Origin: Chinchilla lanigera
Taxonomy: Eukaryota > Chordata > Mammalia > Rodentia > Chinchillidae
DNA length: 64,000 nucleotides
Assembly: GCF_000276665.1 (NCBI RefSeq)
Contig: NW_004955476.1
Span: forward strand, 8,563,347 to 8,627,346
Direction of reading: 5' to 3'
Shown in pieces: positions 13,246 to 24,365 of this stretch (positions are counted from its first letter, which is position 1; the number at the start of each line of letters is the position of its first letter). Both the position numbers and the translations under genes were made by a program. The notes beneath the pieces were generated by a model, which was not told where the DNA came from, searched no databases, and was given only the letters and a program-made list of their open reading frames with translations.

Positions 13246-13477
13246 GTGCCAGCTCCAGCATCAGCTAGACATCCAGTGGCCACATCTACGGTTTTGATCA
13301 CAGTGGAGCTGTGTGCTTCAGGATTATTTGTGTTTATCTCACTTGGGGAAACTGATACTAAATATAATTTCCTCTCCATTACTTTACAAAGATAGGTCTG
13401 ATGTGTAACTATTCCACGAACTGGAGAACAGTGACTTCCACTCGGTGACATTTTCAACTTCTCAGATAACTGCAATG

Positions 13478-13574
13478 TTTTTCTTTTTTGGTTTTTCTCC
13501 GGTACCGGGAGCCGAACTCACAACCTTGCGCTTGCCAGGCAGGCCCTTTGCCGCTGAGCTAAATCCCCAGCCCC
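13478..13574 (-). mobile_element. ID SINE (tRNA-derived), full length
   Basis: On the minus strand it opens GGGGCTGGGGATTTAGCTCA with a pol III A box (TAGCTCAGCGG), carries CCTGCCTGGCAAGCGCAAGG and the B-box region GAGTTCGGCTCCC, and ends GGTACCGGAGAAAAACC plus A-rich tail. It is an element derived from a tRNA and not a tRNA gene. Confidence 0.95.
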
Positions 13575-14989
13575 TATTTTTCTTACTGTAAGTGTAAGGT
13601 ACCATAGTTGTCCTAATCAAAATGGGAAATTGTTTTGATAAGTGCTTGAGTCCAACATTTTAATTCACATACATGCTGTGTGAGTTAATTTCCAACGCAC
13701 AAAATGCTTAACGTTTGGGGCTAACACATGGGATGCCGTTTGCTCATCCTAAACCCGTAATAGGCATTATATTGTTTGATCATAGATCTCTTTCTTACTA
13801 ACAACAGATACCAGCTTTGATTCATTCTCACCATAGTCAAAGACTTTCAAATGATGAGCTAGCACGTGAGAAAAAGCCCTTATTAATTCCTACAGCAAAG
13901 GCACAGAAAACCTCCATGAGAACCTAAAAACACAAACCTGAAGGCTCCAACACGTAAAATACCATTTTTAAAGAACTTTCACAGTTAATGTTTAATTGGT
14001 TGATCAATCTTGCATACCTATATCTGGTAATCTGAACAACTACTTTGGAGATAACAATAAGCAATACAACAACCATTGTTGATTTCCTGTCATCTTGTTT
14101 TGAAATTCTATATCATTTTTATAGTTCTTGTGGTTTTTTGTCTTTGTTTCTGTTATTTTGTTTTTGTTCTTCTCTCTTTAAAATAAAATAAAAAAATAAA
14201 GCACTTTCATCAGAAGTGAGTCACTTAGAATAGGCAAGAGAAAATAAATATGCATTGAAACAAAATCTATGTTTTTACTCTGGAGAAGAAACCTACCATT
14301 CCTTAAATCTGGCAATATACAACACTGGGTGGAGAGTTTTAAACTGGAACATTCCGATGTAATTTCACAATGAAAAGAATTTATAAAAATCTATTTGATG
14401 GACAGTTTAACATTCTCTTAGAGTCGTAGAGGGATTTATTTTGTGGGAAATCTGCAAGATGACTTCTCAGCTAAGAAACTCTTCTCCCTTCCAGCAAAAA
14501 AGATTGTGAACAGAGACAAGAGGAAAAGAGAGGAAGGAAGAAGAAAGATTACGGACTTCACTCGGTAAACAAAGAATGACGTGAAGGAAATACTGAGCAG
14601 GAATTCTCTTCATGGGGCACCTTCCTTTTTGTAGGCCGTGCATAGTGTTTGGACATCATCCGAATACCTTTGCATGAGCTTGCAGAACAAAAACAAGCCC
14701 ACCGTGATCTACAGATCCGTAAGACTCCACTTGCTCTACTCATGGCATGTTTCACCTATCTAACTTCTTGCAACTCTCTCCCTCACTCACCCCCTTTCCC
14801 CTCTAAATTCCCGAATATTCCGAAGGCGCCCGGGCCCTTGCTCAGGACAGCTGTGCACAGCGTTACCTGTAATGTTTCCACCTTCATCTGCGGCAAGATT
14901 AGTAACTAACCATTCTTCATAAATCACAGTAAAGGCCTTTTCTGAAAACTTTATTTTCCTTCTGTTTCTACTTATTTAAAAAAACAAAC

Positions 14990-15175
14990 AAACAGACTTT
15001 ATCGTTGCATCTATTCATTTATACTCCTATTTACCTGTTCTGCGTTTAGTTCCCACAGTGGATATGAGTCCTCTTTTAAGAACAAAACTCTCAATCCTGC
15101 TCACCATCATATCCCCAGAGCCTACCACAGCAGTAAGCACACAGTGAAAATGCAACATGTGGTTGTGGAATAAAC
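14990..15175 (+). mobile_element. L2 LINE 3' end fragment
   Basis: ATCATATCCCCAGAGCCTAC, CACAGCAGTAAGCACACAGT and the terminal TGGAATAAAC match the L2 3' end pattern (CCCAGCGCCTAGCACAGTGC...AATAAATG). Confidence 0.5.
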
Positions 15176-15322
15176 ACACAAACTCTAGAGGAAGTGGTTG
15201 CTGTTTCCATAGCTCCATCTCCGGAATGTGCAAACAGTGAAATTTTATGGAGATTTGATTTACAGGTAGCAATCACTAAAGCATACTGAGCACCTACTTG
15301 TTGTGTCCAGATACAGTTCTTA

Positions 15323-15326
<4 letters not shown>

Positions 15327-15358
<32 letters not shown>
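15327..15358. repeat. (GT)n microsatellite, 16 units
   Basis: Uninterrupted GT dinucleotide run. Confidence 0.99.
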
Positions 15359-15361
<3 letters not shown>

Positions 15362-15589
15362 ATTTCACAAATTCTGAAAGGAAGATATCTGACCTCTGAT
15401 TCCTTATCTGCCAGAAAGGAAGTGAACTAGTCTTATATCTTGGTGTTTTCTGTACATTAGAGACCTGCCATCAGATACCAGAAATGGCCTGCTATGACAG
15501 CTTGTCAGAATGATGCTCATTCCCAGGACCTGTGCTATGTGGCAACTGTCCCTTTGTGAGTGACTATGGAGCATAGTACTGGGCTTTGA

Positions 15590-15720
15590 GTGCAGGAGAT
15601 TGAAAGTTCAGGCTGGCAGGCAAGAAGAGCGGCTATCTGGAATGAAATGGTAGCAGTGGAGGTGAAGAGGGTGGAGGGATTCAGGGCTCTGTTCAGCTCT
15701 GCAGACAGTGGAATGCGGAG
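15590..15720 (-). mobile_element. L2 LINE fragment
   Basis: GAATGAAATGGTAGCAGTGG, AGGTGAAGAGGGTGGAGGGA fits reverse-complement L2 upstream of its 3' end. Short. Confidence 0.35.
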
Positions 15721-15994
15721 AAATGGATTAAGACTCAGTTTCAATGTACACAGGCAATGGAGAAACAGCCCCAACTTCTACTTGCACTTTCACGTTTCCA
15801 ACATTATGATAGTGTGAAAGTGATCACTTTCAGTGGGAGCTACCCTTGAAACTGAATTCTGAACTTTTCCCAGGCTAACAACATGTAGCACAACGCTCTC
15901 TCATGGTCCTGGGCAACAACCATGAGCCTGGCCAGCCACGTGAACACAAGGCTCAACAGTGGATACTTCACAGTGTGCTATGAGTTGAGATGTG

Positions 15995-16105
15995 GTGTTT
16001 AGTAAATTGGGGCTACTAGATGTATTTTTGACTTATAATATTTTCAACCTACAATGCTTTTACTGGGCATAAGCCCACTGTAAATAGAAAAGCATCCACG
16101 GTTGT
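15995..16105. mobile_element. Possible DNA-transposon fragment
   Basis: TTTTTGACTTATAATATTTT, CAACCTACAATG, ACTGGGCATAAGCCCACTGT and AGAAAAGCATCCACGG resemble the end of a Tigger/MER-type DNA transposon that I recall from human sequence. I cannot name the family. Confidence 0.3.
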
Positions 16106-17434
16106 TTTGTATCTCAAACCACCTTAATTAGAAGGAAAATCATAGCATTATCAAAAATAAAAATACTGAAAAATTAATGCTAGCATATCTGCATATTCAA
16201 CATTATACATATTTAGAATGGGAGAGTTCTCACATTCTCCCTACAAAGCAAACGGATTGAAGTAGATAATCTTGTAGACCTCCTCAGAACCTCTACAACC
16301 CTCTGATGTGTACTTAGTAAGTGCTTTCTTTGAAAGTTTCCTAAGGATTTAATCCCATCATGGGCAGAGCAAGTACAGAAAATAACATAATGTCATCCCT
16401 AAAATATAACCCCCATATATAATCCAGCACTGGGTTTATATCCCCAGCACTGGGTTTATATCCAAAGGCAAAGAAATTAGTCTACTAAAAACATACATGC
16501 ATTCCATGTTTATGTTTACTATGCAGTCTTTAAGATGTAAGTATGGGACAAAAATTAAAATTAAGTGAATAACCATTTTCAGTATGTTGACTTGGCAAAA
16601 GAAACTTACTGTATTTTAATGAGGATCAATTTAGAATGTAATTGGAAGGTTACATTTCCAAGCAAATACAGCTCCTTTGTGATGAGTCTAATGATAAAAA
16701 CAAAACAAAAAAAAATGACCACGATTTTAGGAAAGGGAGAAAGAGGATTCAAGTGTTAGTCAGTAGAATGTAAGTATCAGCCATTAGCTAAACCCAAATG
16801 AACATCGTTCATAATGATACTGTCCGGTGGTGAGTATTACACATGAGGGAAATTTAAAAGATAAATTTCCCTCCAAAAAAACATGTCCAGTTAGATGGGC
16901 AGTGACCACAGTCATTGGTAGGAAACAGTTCAGTCTCATAAATTTCTCTTTCTCCAAACTTGTGTTTATAAAATATGAAAATTCTAAATAGACTCTGACT
17001 TCTAAAAATAATTTCCTTTTGTTAATGGGCTGCCAGTAAAATTGAGATTTTGAAAAATAGTTGAATTAATGAGGACAAAGATAAACATTAAAATTTAAAT
17101 TATTTCTAGTTTATGTAAATATCATGCATATTTCAAAATTAAATCAAGCTCTTAAAAGACCAAATAGCTAAATTATGTTAAATAGGACCTAACATTTAAA
17201 ATGAAAAAAAGAAAAACCTAATATATTATCATCATATATACTAGACATGCTCATATTGTGAAACAAAAAAATAATGCTTCTTTTGAGTAACACTTCTTAG
17301 GTACTTTAATTTTTATAAAAGACTTTTTGCCCATGGGGGGAAAAAGATGTGAGATTTCAACAAAATAAGGAAACTTAAATTATTTGTGTAATGAAAAGAA
17401 ACAAAATATGAAAATTGATTCATATATTCATTCA

Positions 17435-17770
17435 CTTAACCATCAATTACTGAGCATTTCTATGTATCAGTACTGTGTCAGTGATGATAGAAGATAGAAA
17501 ATAAATATAGCGTGTGATTCCCAAGACCCAAGGAATTACAATGAGCACAGAGGGGTAAGGAAAAGAAATGTGCAACTAAACATAAGCAGGGTGATAGGAT
17601 TGCATCCCATAGTAATAACACACCCAAGAAAAACTATAAGGAATCTAGATTACGATCATTTAAGGTAACTGGAGACAGTTACTAAAGTAGGTAAATGAAA
17701 TCAGTGTTAAAGCATAGATGACGTTTCAAAGGTTTGGGAAAATATAAAAATTTATATGAGAAACTCACAT
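17435..17770 (-). mobile_element. L2 LINE 3' region fragment
   Basis: ATTACTGAGCATTTCTATGT, ATCAGTACTGTGTCAGTGAT and ACCCAAGGAATTACAATGAG follow reverse-complement L2 (TTATTGAGCRCCTACTATGTGCCAGGCAC and onward). Confidence 0.45.
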
Positions 17771-18169
17771 GGAGACAGAAGAAACACAAGTTGCAGAAGT
17801 TGGAAGACCTTGACTGCGGCAATAAATATTTTATCCTCGATTTTATTGGAATGGTGAGCTACTCTTTTTTAGCACAGAGACTGCATAAGATCACACAACC
17901 ATAAAACCACCTGAGTCGGTGGAGGGTCACGAGGCACAAGGAAAGCGCTGCGAAGAGCAGCAGATGGTTCCGCGCCCTCCTTTCTGGTCCACGCCGAATG
18001 CCACAGTTAAGCACTGCACTTTTTCCCCCTGCTCTGTGTGAGACCCCCAACGCCCCGTCTGACAGTGTTCCAGGACACCACTGAGTGGGACTGAGCTGCA
18101 GGGGGGGTACCAATCTCCTCACTGTTCTATTGCTACCCACTCTTCCACGTCGCATAGTCAGCCATCAGA

Positions 18170-18300
18170 GCAGAACAAGGGATTCACCAGAGCAGTTCCT
18201 GTGCCAGGCACGAGTGATAAAGTAAACAAACCCAAAGCCGGTGCTGTGCTCATGAATGCTGTGAGGAAAGACGGAGGCCTCTATTCCCTGACTTGGTGGC
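18170..18300 (-). mobile_element. L2 LINE 3' end fragment
   Basis: CCTGTGCCAGGCACGAGTGA, TAAAGTAAACAAACCCAAAG and GTGCTGTGCTCATGAATG fit the reverse complement of the L2 3' end. Confidence 0.4.
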
Positions 18301-18504
18301 AGCTTCCGGAAGAAGTGATCTGTGTACTGTTTTATATAATAGCAGCTCTGGGGGTAAGCCCTGTCGGGACTGAGGTGACAGCTGTAGGCCTGGAAAGGCA
18401 AACACACGATTTTGATACCGAGCCGAATCCAACTTACTGGCTGCATTTTTATTACTCATTTTCATGAGCCTTAAAACCCGAGTGTCTGAAAACTTTCCCT
18501 GAAT

Positions 18505-18830
18505 GTGCTGCTGTTCTCCATGTCCTTCTATGGGCTCTGCCCTTTGCCTGTTGGAAGCCCTCTTTGCCTTTTTCCCTGTTTTGTGGACTTCCAACCATCA
18601 CATAAGCCTCTTCCAGGAAGCTTTACCAAGACTGTGCCTCACCGCTTCCATGGTATTTCATACCTCTATCTTAGCACTTATCACTGACGTTTCTCCTTTT
18701 GGCCCACTGTTCTTCATGTCAAAAGTAATTCTCTTCATGTTCATACTGCACTCACTCAGCAGGGTGCTGGAACACCAGGGATGTTCAGTAACATGACTTG
18801 ATCAAGTAAATAAATGCTGAAGTGGTCTAT
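18505..18830 (+). mobile_element. L2 LINE 3' end
   Basis: CTCTTCCAGGAAGCTTTACC, TCTTAGCACTTATCACTGAC, CAGCAGGGTGCTGGAACACC and terminal AAGTAAATAAATGCTG match the L2 3' end in order. Three overlapping open frames of 60-97 codons here are by-products. Confidence 0.65.
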
Positions 18831-19479
18831 GTGATATGGATATTATATGGTCTATGTGATATGTGATATGGAAGTATGTGATATGGATTTTACTGGGGTT
18901 TCCTTTTATCGTGTTTCCTAATGTTTATATTCCAAGCTTACACATTAAATACATCACTTCATGGAGCCTCTGAAGTACTATATTTATCGTGAAAAATCCA
19001 GGGCAAAATGACAGATTTCCTGTATCTATTATAGCAAACAACACTCCCTAAAGGTGACATATAACTTTTTGTATCTGTTGGGGGGACAGTGTTTAGCTTG
19101 ACAGGTTAGTGACCTTTGGAGATGTAAGTCTCAAACATGTAGATTTTTAAAAACCTATTATTCTAGATGCCTGTTAGCCCAGAGACTGCACTTTCTGAGA
19201 ACCCCTGGCCATACAACCCAGAGCGGTGCTTGTCACCAGGATGGCAGAGACACGGTTCTAGGGCCTCCTCTCTGCATCTGTGAGCCTCCACTGCACCCAG
19301 CCTGTGCACAACCAGCCTAGGGACCGGGAACTATGAGCAAAACCTGCAGGACCATGGCAAGGGCTCGGAGGAAGCCAAAAGTTCAACTTCAAGCAACTTC
19401 AACACAAGCAGCCTTTGCCTTACTGAGAAGCTGTGCTGCTCTGACGTATTCTTGAATCTCGTAACTCCCAGAAACCCCG

Positions 19480-19605
19480 AGAGAGTATATCAGCCCTGTC
19501 TATTTTATAGATGGGAAACCTCCCATGTGCTCAGCCCCACATCCAAGGTTTTCAATCAAGAAATGACTAAGTTCAGACTTGAATTCAGCACTCTATGAAA
19601 CTAAC
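19480..19605 (-). mobile_element. MIR SINE fragment
   Basis: TATTTTATAGATGGGAAACC, CCACATCCAAGGTTTTCAAT and CAGACTTGAATTCAGCACTC fit reverse-complement MIR. Confidence 0.6.
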
Positions 19606-19884
19606 AGCCAGTGGAACTGCTGCTCATTCTCTGGAGAATTACTGCTTATTACTACATCACTAACATCACTGCTATTTCCACCCAGTTTCAAAGATTTCTT
19701 TGCTGGTTGGGCTCCCTGTTCTCAAAGAACAAAGAACAAACCTTAGGAAACATGAGGATAAAGCCCCATTCCTCATTTCCAACAGGACAAACAGAGAAAT
19801 GAGAAAATGATAAATGGAGGAAAATGACTCAAGCTAATTAAACAAGTTGTCCATAGATGTTTGGTTTTCAAATAGGCCAAAATT

Positions 19885-20310
19885 TAAAGAATTGATAGCT
19901 AGTGTTAATAAAGTTATGGAAGAAAATGTACATCACTACATTTTTGATATGAGTAACTATGGCTAAACATTTCTGGAGGACTATGACAGTGCTCATCAAA
20001 CTCAGAGCGGGCTTGTCACGCCGGACTAATCCATTTTGGTTTTCAGAGACTTTTCTGCAGAAACATTTGCACGTGGGCCCAACATCTCATTGTGGGATGT
20101 TTGCCGGAGCCTATTTATTACAATAGAAAAGGATGACAACCAAAATGTGCATCAGTAGAAGACTGATGAAATATGTCATGACGCATTCATGTGAAATATT
20201 ATGGAAGTGTCAAAAAACGAGGTGGCTCTATGTTACTAACACTGAAAGATGAAAACATTAATGAATAAAAGAGCCAAGTTTTAGAACACATGTTTAATAT
20301 GGTATGTGTA
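19885..20310 (+). mobile_element. L1 LINE (L1M or HAL1-type) 3' fragment
   Basis: TATTTATTACAATAGAAAAG, GGATGACAACCAAAATGTGC, ATCAGTAGAAGACTGATGAA, TGAAATATTATGGAAGTGTC and AAAGAGCCAAG are the late ORF2 / 3' landmarks of old L1. No intact frame. Confidence 0.65.
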
Positions 20311-20624
20311 TACACAAGCAGGAATAAACACTCATAACCTCAAAAACCCTCACCTAATTGTTAAAAGTTGGTATCATATCCTGGAAGGTGAATTAGAATT
20401 AAGTCAGGATAGATGAGCAAAAAACTTAGGTTTTGATATATATTTTGTGGACTTTTTAAAGAAGAATTTTTACCCTTAGCAAGGAGACTCAGACAAAAAT
20501 ATATTTGTAATTAAAGTTTTAGAAAGCATTAAAGCAATTTCACCTGACTTTGGTTACAGGTTGCAAAACACATCCCTGCACTTGTCTGACTTCAACGTCC
20601 AACCAGCTATAGGGAAAAGAAAGC

Positions 20625-20745
20625 TGGTGACATTGTCCCTGTAATGGGCGAGCAGACATCTAAGGAGGGCTGTGATTTGCCCAAGGTCACACGTGTCCGG
20701 AAGAGATCACCAGCTGTGGTGTTGAACCTAGTTCTCTAAACCTGC
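20625..20745 (-). mobile_element. MIR SINE fragment
   Basis: ATTTGCCCAAGGTCACACGT followed by GTGTTGAACCTAGTTCTCTA, the characteristic reverse-complement MIR AAGGTCACACAGC motif. Confidence 0.65.
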
Positions 20746-21214
20746 AAAGTAACCCAGCTTAAAAGTGACCAAGTGGTCAGCACCCCATACACCGACAAGA
20801 GGCCCAGCTCTCTTACAGTGCTCACCGTGGTCTGGGCTCTTTCTTAGTGATGACTCCTACAGGTTCCCAGCTATCAGCAAAGCCTGTAGAAGCAGTTCAC
20901 AGAGGGAACCGAGTGAAAACCACCCCCTCCTAGTCACTGGCACCACCTACTGTGAGAACATCTCTCAGTTTTTTCCATCCCTCACAAGGGCAGTGCAAAA
21001 GATTTCAAAACAATTCACAAGAGGGCTACAGTCAGAAGAAATAACAGCCTTTTAACAATGAATAACCCGGACAATGATTTGCTTCAAATAAGTGTCTTGA
21101 GATTATATGTTCTCAAAGTTCCTGTTCCCCCTTTTCCCTACACACTAAAACCACCAAGCTGGGTACCTATTCTACAAGCTTCTCTGAAGCATTAATAGGT
21201 AATTTATTTTAAAA

Positions 21215-21380
21215 TTCTAACTCCATCACTTGTAAGCTCAGACAGAGGTCTTTGTTCTACAGTTTCTTCAACTCTTAACAAAGAATCAACAACCCACTGC
21301 ATGGGGGTGTTGTCTGGAGGAGATGAGATAATCTAATAAACAGGCAAAGGACCTACAGATTCTACAGTGTTTAAGGCACC
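21215..21380 (+). mobile_element. MIR SINE fragment
   Basis: ACTTGTAAGCTCAGACAGAG, CTACAGTTTCTTCAACTCTT and GGAGGAGATGAGATAATCTA resemble the plus-strand MIR series (TCAGTTTCCTCATCTGTAAAATG; GAGGATTAAATGAGATAA). Confidence 0.45.
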
Positions 21381-21664
21381 AGGGTCCATTAGAAGACAGT
21401 AGTGGTGATGGTGCCTGCTCTACACCAATAGTACTGACATTACCAATGCTTCTGGTAATAACATTTAGAGTTATTAATGACAGTGCTGAGCTGTCACGTA
21501 ATAATAACTGTGGTACACCTTATGCTTGTACATTACTGGGCTCCAAAACCCTCCCTGGAGCTCTGAATCAAAGATCCCCATCCTCATGGACATTGACACT
21601 TCAAACTCAGACCGTCTGAAGAGATACTCAGCACCTTGCCTCTCAAATACTCTCTCTTTTTCTG

Positions 21665-22129
21665 TTTAGCCATGCAACATACATGCTACCAATAATCCAG
21701 GCTTGGATATGGATTGACAATTCACTCTTCATACCTGTGTTCCTCTAAATCACATGCAAAGTCTTGTCAGTTTTGGTACCCAGATTTTGTATAGCCTACC
21801 ATTTCAACTCCTGCATCACTACTTTACTTCAGAACTTCAATTACTTTTTGTCTGGATTATTGCAATAGCTTTTCCTCAGTTTGCCCCATTCTAAGTGCCT
21901 TCCCCTACTCTTATTTCACAGCCCAATTTCTCCTTTAAAGCCTAAAATCCATAATACCTTTCTTTGCTGTTCAGTAACATCACCAACAGTCAACTTTCTT
22001 GTTAAAAAAAAAAAAAAAAGTTAAAATTCTTGGTACTTGAAACCTTCAAGTTCCAGCTGCCAGTGACATTCTAGAGCATACTTTCTCCTGTGCCTGTTCC
22101 CCAACCACAGAAAAGAACATGAGGTGCCC
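21665..22129 (+). mobile_element. L2 LINE, left part (interrupted by an LTR)
   Basis: CTGGATTATTGCAATAGCTT with flanking CATCACTACTTTACTTCAG and later AGCCTAAAATCCATAATACC fit plus-strand L2 upstream of its 3' end. The sequence resumes after the LTR at 22515, so the two parts are likely one insertion. Confidence 0.5.
22004..22019. repeat. A16 homopolymer
   Basis: Sixteen consecutive A within the L2 left part; no SINE body precedes it that I can recognise. Confidence 0.97.
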
Positions 22130-22509
22130 TGTCTTAGTTACTTTCACATCTCTGAGATACAACACCAAACACCCACAAGCTGCAGGAGGAAAGGGCTATT
22201 TCAGCTCACAGCTTGGGGAGGTTTCAGTCCACAATCAGCTGGTTCCAATGTAGGGTGGCATGGCAGAGGAAAGGAGCTCAGAGCATGGTGAGCAGGAGTC
22301 AGAGAGAGATCAAGGGAGGAGGATGAGATAGACCCTCCAGGGCACGCCCACAGGGACCCACATCCTCCAACCAGGCTTCGCCTCCCAACATCACGTTTAC
22401 CTGTGAACTCATCACCGGCGTAACGCTGATGTTTATCCCACCCCCACAACCCAATCGCCTGTCAAAGCCCCACTATGAGCGCAGGGACATCTAGATAGAA
22501 ACCACAACA
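22130..22509 (-). mobile_element. Solo MaLR-like LTR (copy B), nested in L2
   Basis: A 380-bp unit running TGTCTTAG ... CCACAACA (TG...CA ends), with GGCTATTTCAGCTCACAGC, GAGGTTTCAGTCCACAATCA and ATGGCAGAGG inside. The landmark order matches a MaLR-type LTR in reverse orientation. Flanks TGCCC (22125-22129) and TGTCC (22510-22514) look like a 5-bp target-site duplication with one change, the size expected for ERVL/MaLR. Family name from memory. Confidence 0.6.
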
Positions 22510-22514
22510 TGTCC

Positions 22515-22860
22515 CAGTGTGGATGTGCCTTTGTGCCTCTACATCTTTGTGTATGCCACCTTCTGTGTAGAACTGTTCTCTTCGCCAACTATCTAAAACT
22601 TGCCTGTCCTTTCTGGCTAGATTTAGAGTCTACCTGATACTTCTTAAATGAGGTTGTATCATCCCTATCATCAGAAGTAAACTCTTTGTACTCTCATCTT
22701 CCACCTCTGAACTTTTCCACAAATGTAGCTTTCCATCTTATTGTAGTTATTCAGATATCTTATTTAAAGTTAGACACGTGGACTTCTTTTCTGTTTGTAG
22801 TCCTTATATTATATTAAAGCCATGCTTCAGATATACTATGTACTCAACAAATGACTGACT
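22515..22860 (+). mobile_element. L2 LINE 3' part, continuation after the LTR
   Basis: CTGTTCTCTTCGCCAACTAT, CCTGTCCTTTCTGGCTAG, CTTCTTAAATGAGGTTGTAT and terminal ATGTACTCAACAAATGACTG follow the L2 3' end to its terminus. Confidence 0.55.
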
Positions 22861-24109
22861 TCCACCTTCAACTCATCTCAGTTATGACTGCTGGTTAGAG
22901 TTTGACTCTTCACATTTCCCTCCTTTCTTTGTAAATTGGGGAGCATTGACATCCTTTTTGGATGAATCACTTCCACATTTTCTCCGTCCTTCTTAATTGG
23001 GTTCCTTTCCTGATCCAGCAAATCTAATACACAATATGAGATGCGGTATTTCCATTTCCTGCAAATCTGGCACGTGTACACAGCGCTTGCTCTCACACCT
23101 TAGCACGCAGAACAGAACAGATGACAGAGCGTTCCTCTTCCGTCACTTACCCTATGGGAGAGCAGGCCACTCTTGTTTTCTAACTCTGGGGGTATTGCTT
23201 TGAATACTTTCTCAATGTTGTTTTTCCTTGACCAAAAAAAATCACTACTACAGCCAGTATTTACGTATAAATACCGAGCATTCATGATGCCTCTTGCCTT
23301 GCCTTTAGATGTACATGGATTTATTTCAGAGTATTTGCCGGATAGGCTCTCCCAGCATTCATTTGGCTGGGCTTGCACTTCTGACTTTTATTTCCCTCTC
23401 ATAACAGGGTAACAAGAGCAGAATTTAGCTAATAACACTGATGACTAAAATCCCTTTGTGGATTTTATGAATTAGTGATAAAGTGGAACAAATCTGCAAA
23501 ATAAAGAAAAATGCCTCATCAAATTTATTCATTTGTTTTGACAAGAGCAATTTTGTTTTAATTACTCCTGATAGCATCCCAGTAAATGTGCTGTAGCATG
23601 TTTTCTCAAATTAATTAAGCCCCTTTCTCCCACTAAACACTCTGCTTATAGAAGGAAGAAGGGAGAAAAACCATATGTTTCATTGAGACAGGCACTGGAT
23701 TCTGCATCCTTTGAAGAGAAAATAAGTAAAATTCTCAAAAGACAGTTTCTGCTTCCTTTTGAATATGTATTCCATATGCTCACCTGGAGAAAAAAATCAG
23801 GTATTTTTTAAAAGGTAAATATAGATAGAAATTAAATTTAGAGCTTCATTTTAAAAGTGTGTATTAGAAAAGTAGTTTGAGCTATGTCCTGAGAGGAAAC
23901 AGTTTCAACTTGACTTTTTACAAGTGTGAAGCCATTTACAGCTGAATGCAATTTAAGATTTTCTAATTTAATATACAAGTAGATATTAATAGATGCAATA
24001 TTCTGCATTTTATAACCCCCATGTATAACATTACAAAAAAATTCAATCCCAACACCATTGAAATGAAGACTTTTGATTCTGTAGAGAATTTTTAAATTTT
24101 TGGTTGCCT

Positions 24110-24365
24110 CTTGGAGGACCTGTGGCTTAATGGTTAGATGAGAATGGACGTTGGATCCAGAACCCATCGCCTTCCCCAAGTGACCTTGGATGGGTTTTTG
24201 TATTGTTCCTAAATCTCGGCTTCTGATTTTCTTTAAAATGATGACAATAACCACACAGTCCTCTTTATATTCTTCTGACAAGGAAAGGATGTGATGGCCG
24301 TGAAGCACTTTACACACCTCCTGGCACTTAAGCAGCACACGCAAATGTTAACTATTTTTAGTAAA
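24110..24365 (+). mobile_element. MIR SINE, full length
   Basis: GGCTTAATGGTTAGATGAGA at the tRNA-related head, ATTTGCCTTCCCCAAG-like centre with AAGTGACCTTGGATGGGT, CTAAATCTCGGCTTCTGATT, AAAATGATGACAATAACCAC, then GCACTTTACACACCTCCTGG and CTTAAGCAGCACAC. The full plus-strand MIR series is present. Confidence 0.75.

Larger units (their letters stand above)
7773..13477. other. Gene-free intergenic DNA
   Basis: Two CA microsatellites, several MIR copies, an L2 fragment, a B1-like SINE and an unassigned old repeat are listed separately. Two small tandem duplications are visible: AAAAATTACAAATACA units at about 8265-8305, and a 22-bp unit at 9207-9228 repeated at 9254-9275. No exon-like sequence was recognised. 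Confidence 0.55.
13575..19884. other. Gene-free AT-rich intergenic DNA
   Basis: L2 and MIR fragments and a GT microsatellite are listed separately. A 20-bp-period direct repeat (CAGCACTGGGTTTATATCC at 16425-16443 and 16445-16463) and a GTGATATGGA-type short tandem patch at 18820-18890 are visible. 16500-17430 is strongly AT-rich with nothing recognisable. Confidence 0.55.

Noticed and set aside
12830..13261. 143-codon minus-strand open frame
   Set aside because: Lies on an old dispersed repeat; no recognisable protein family.
23838..24344. 168-codon minus-strand open frame
   Set aside because: Overlaps a full-length MIR in AT-rich DNA and shows no domain or codon signature.
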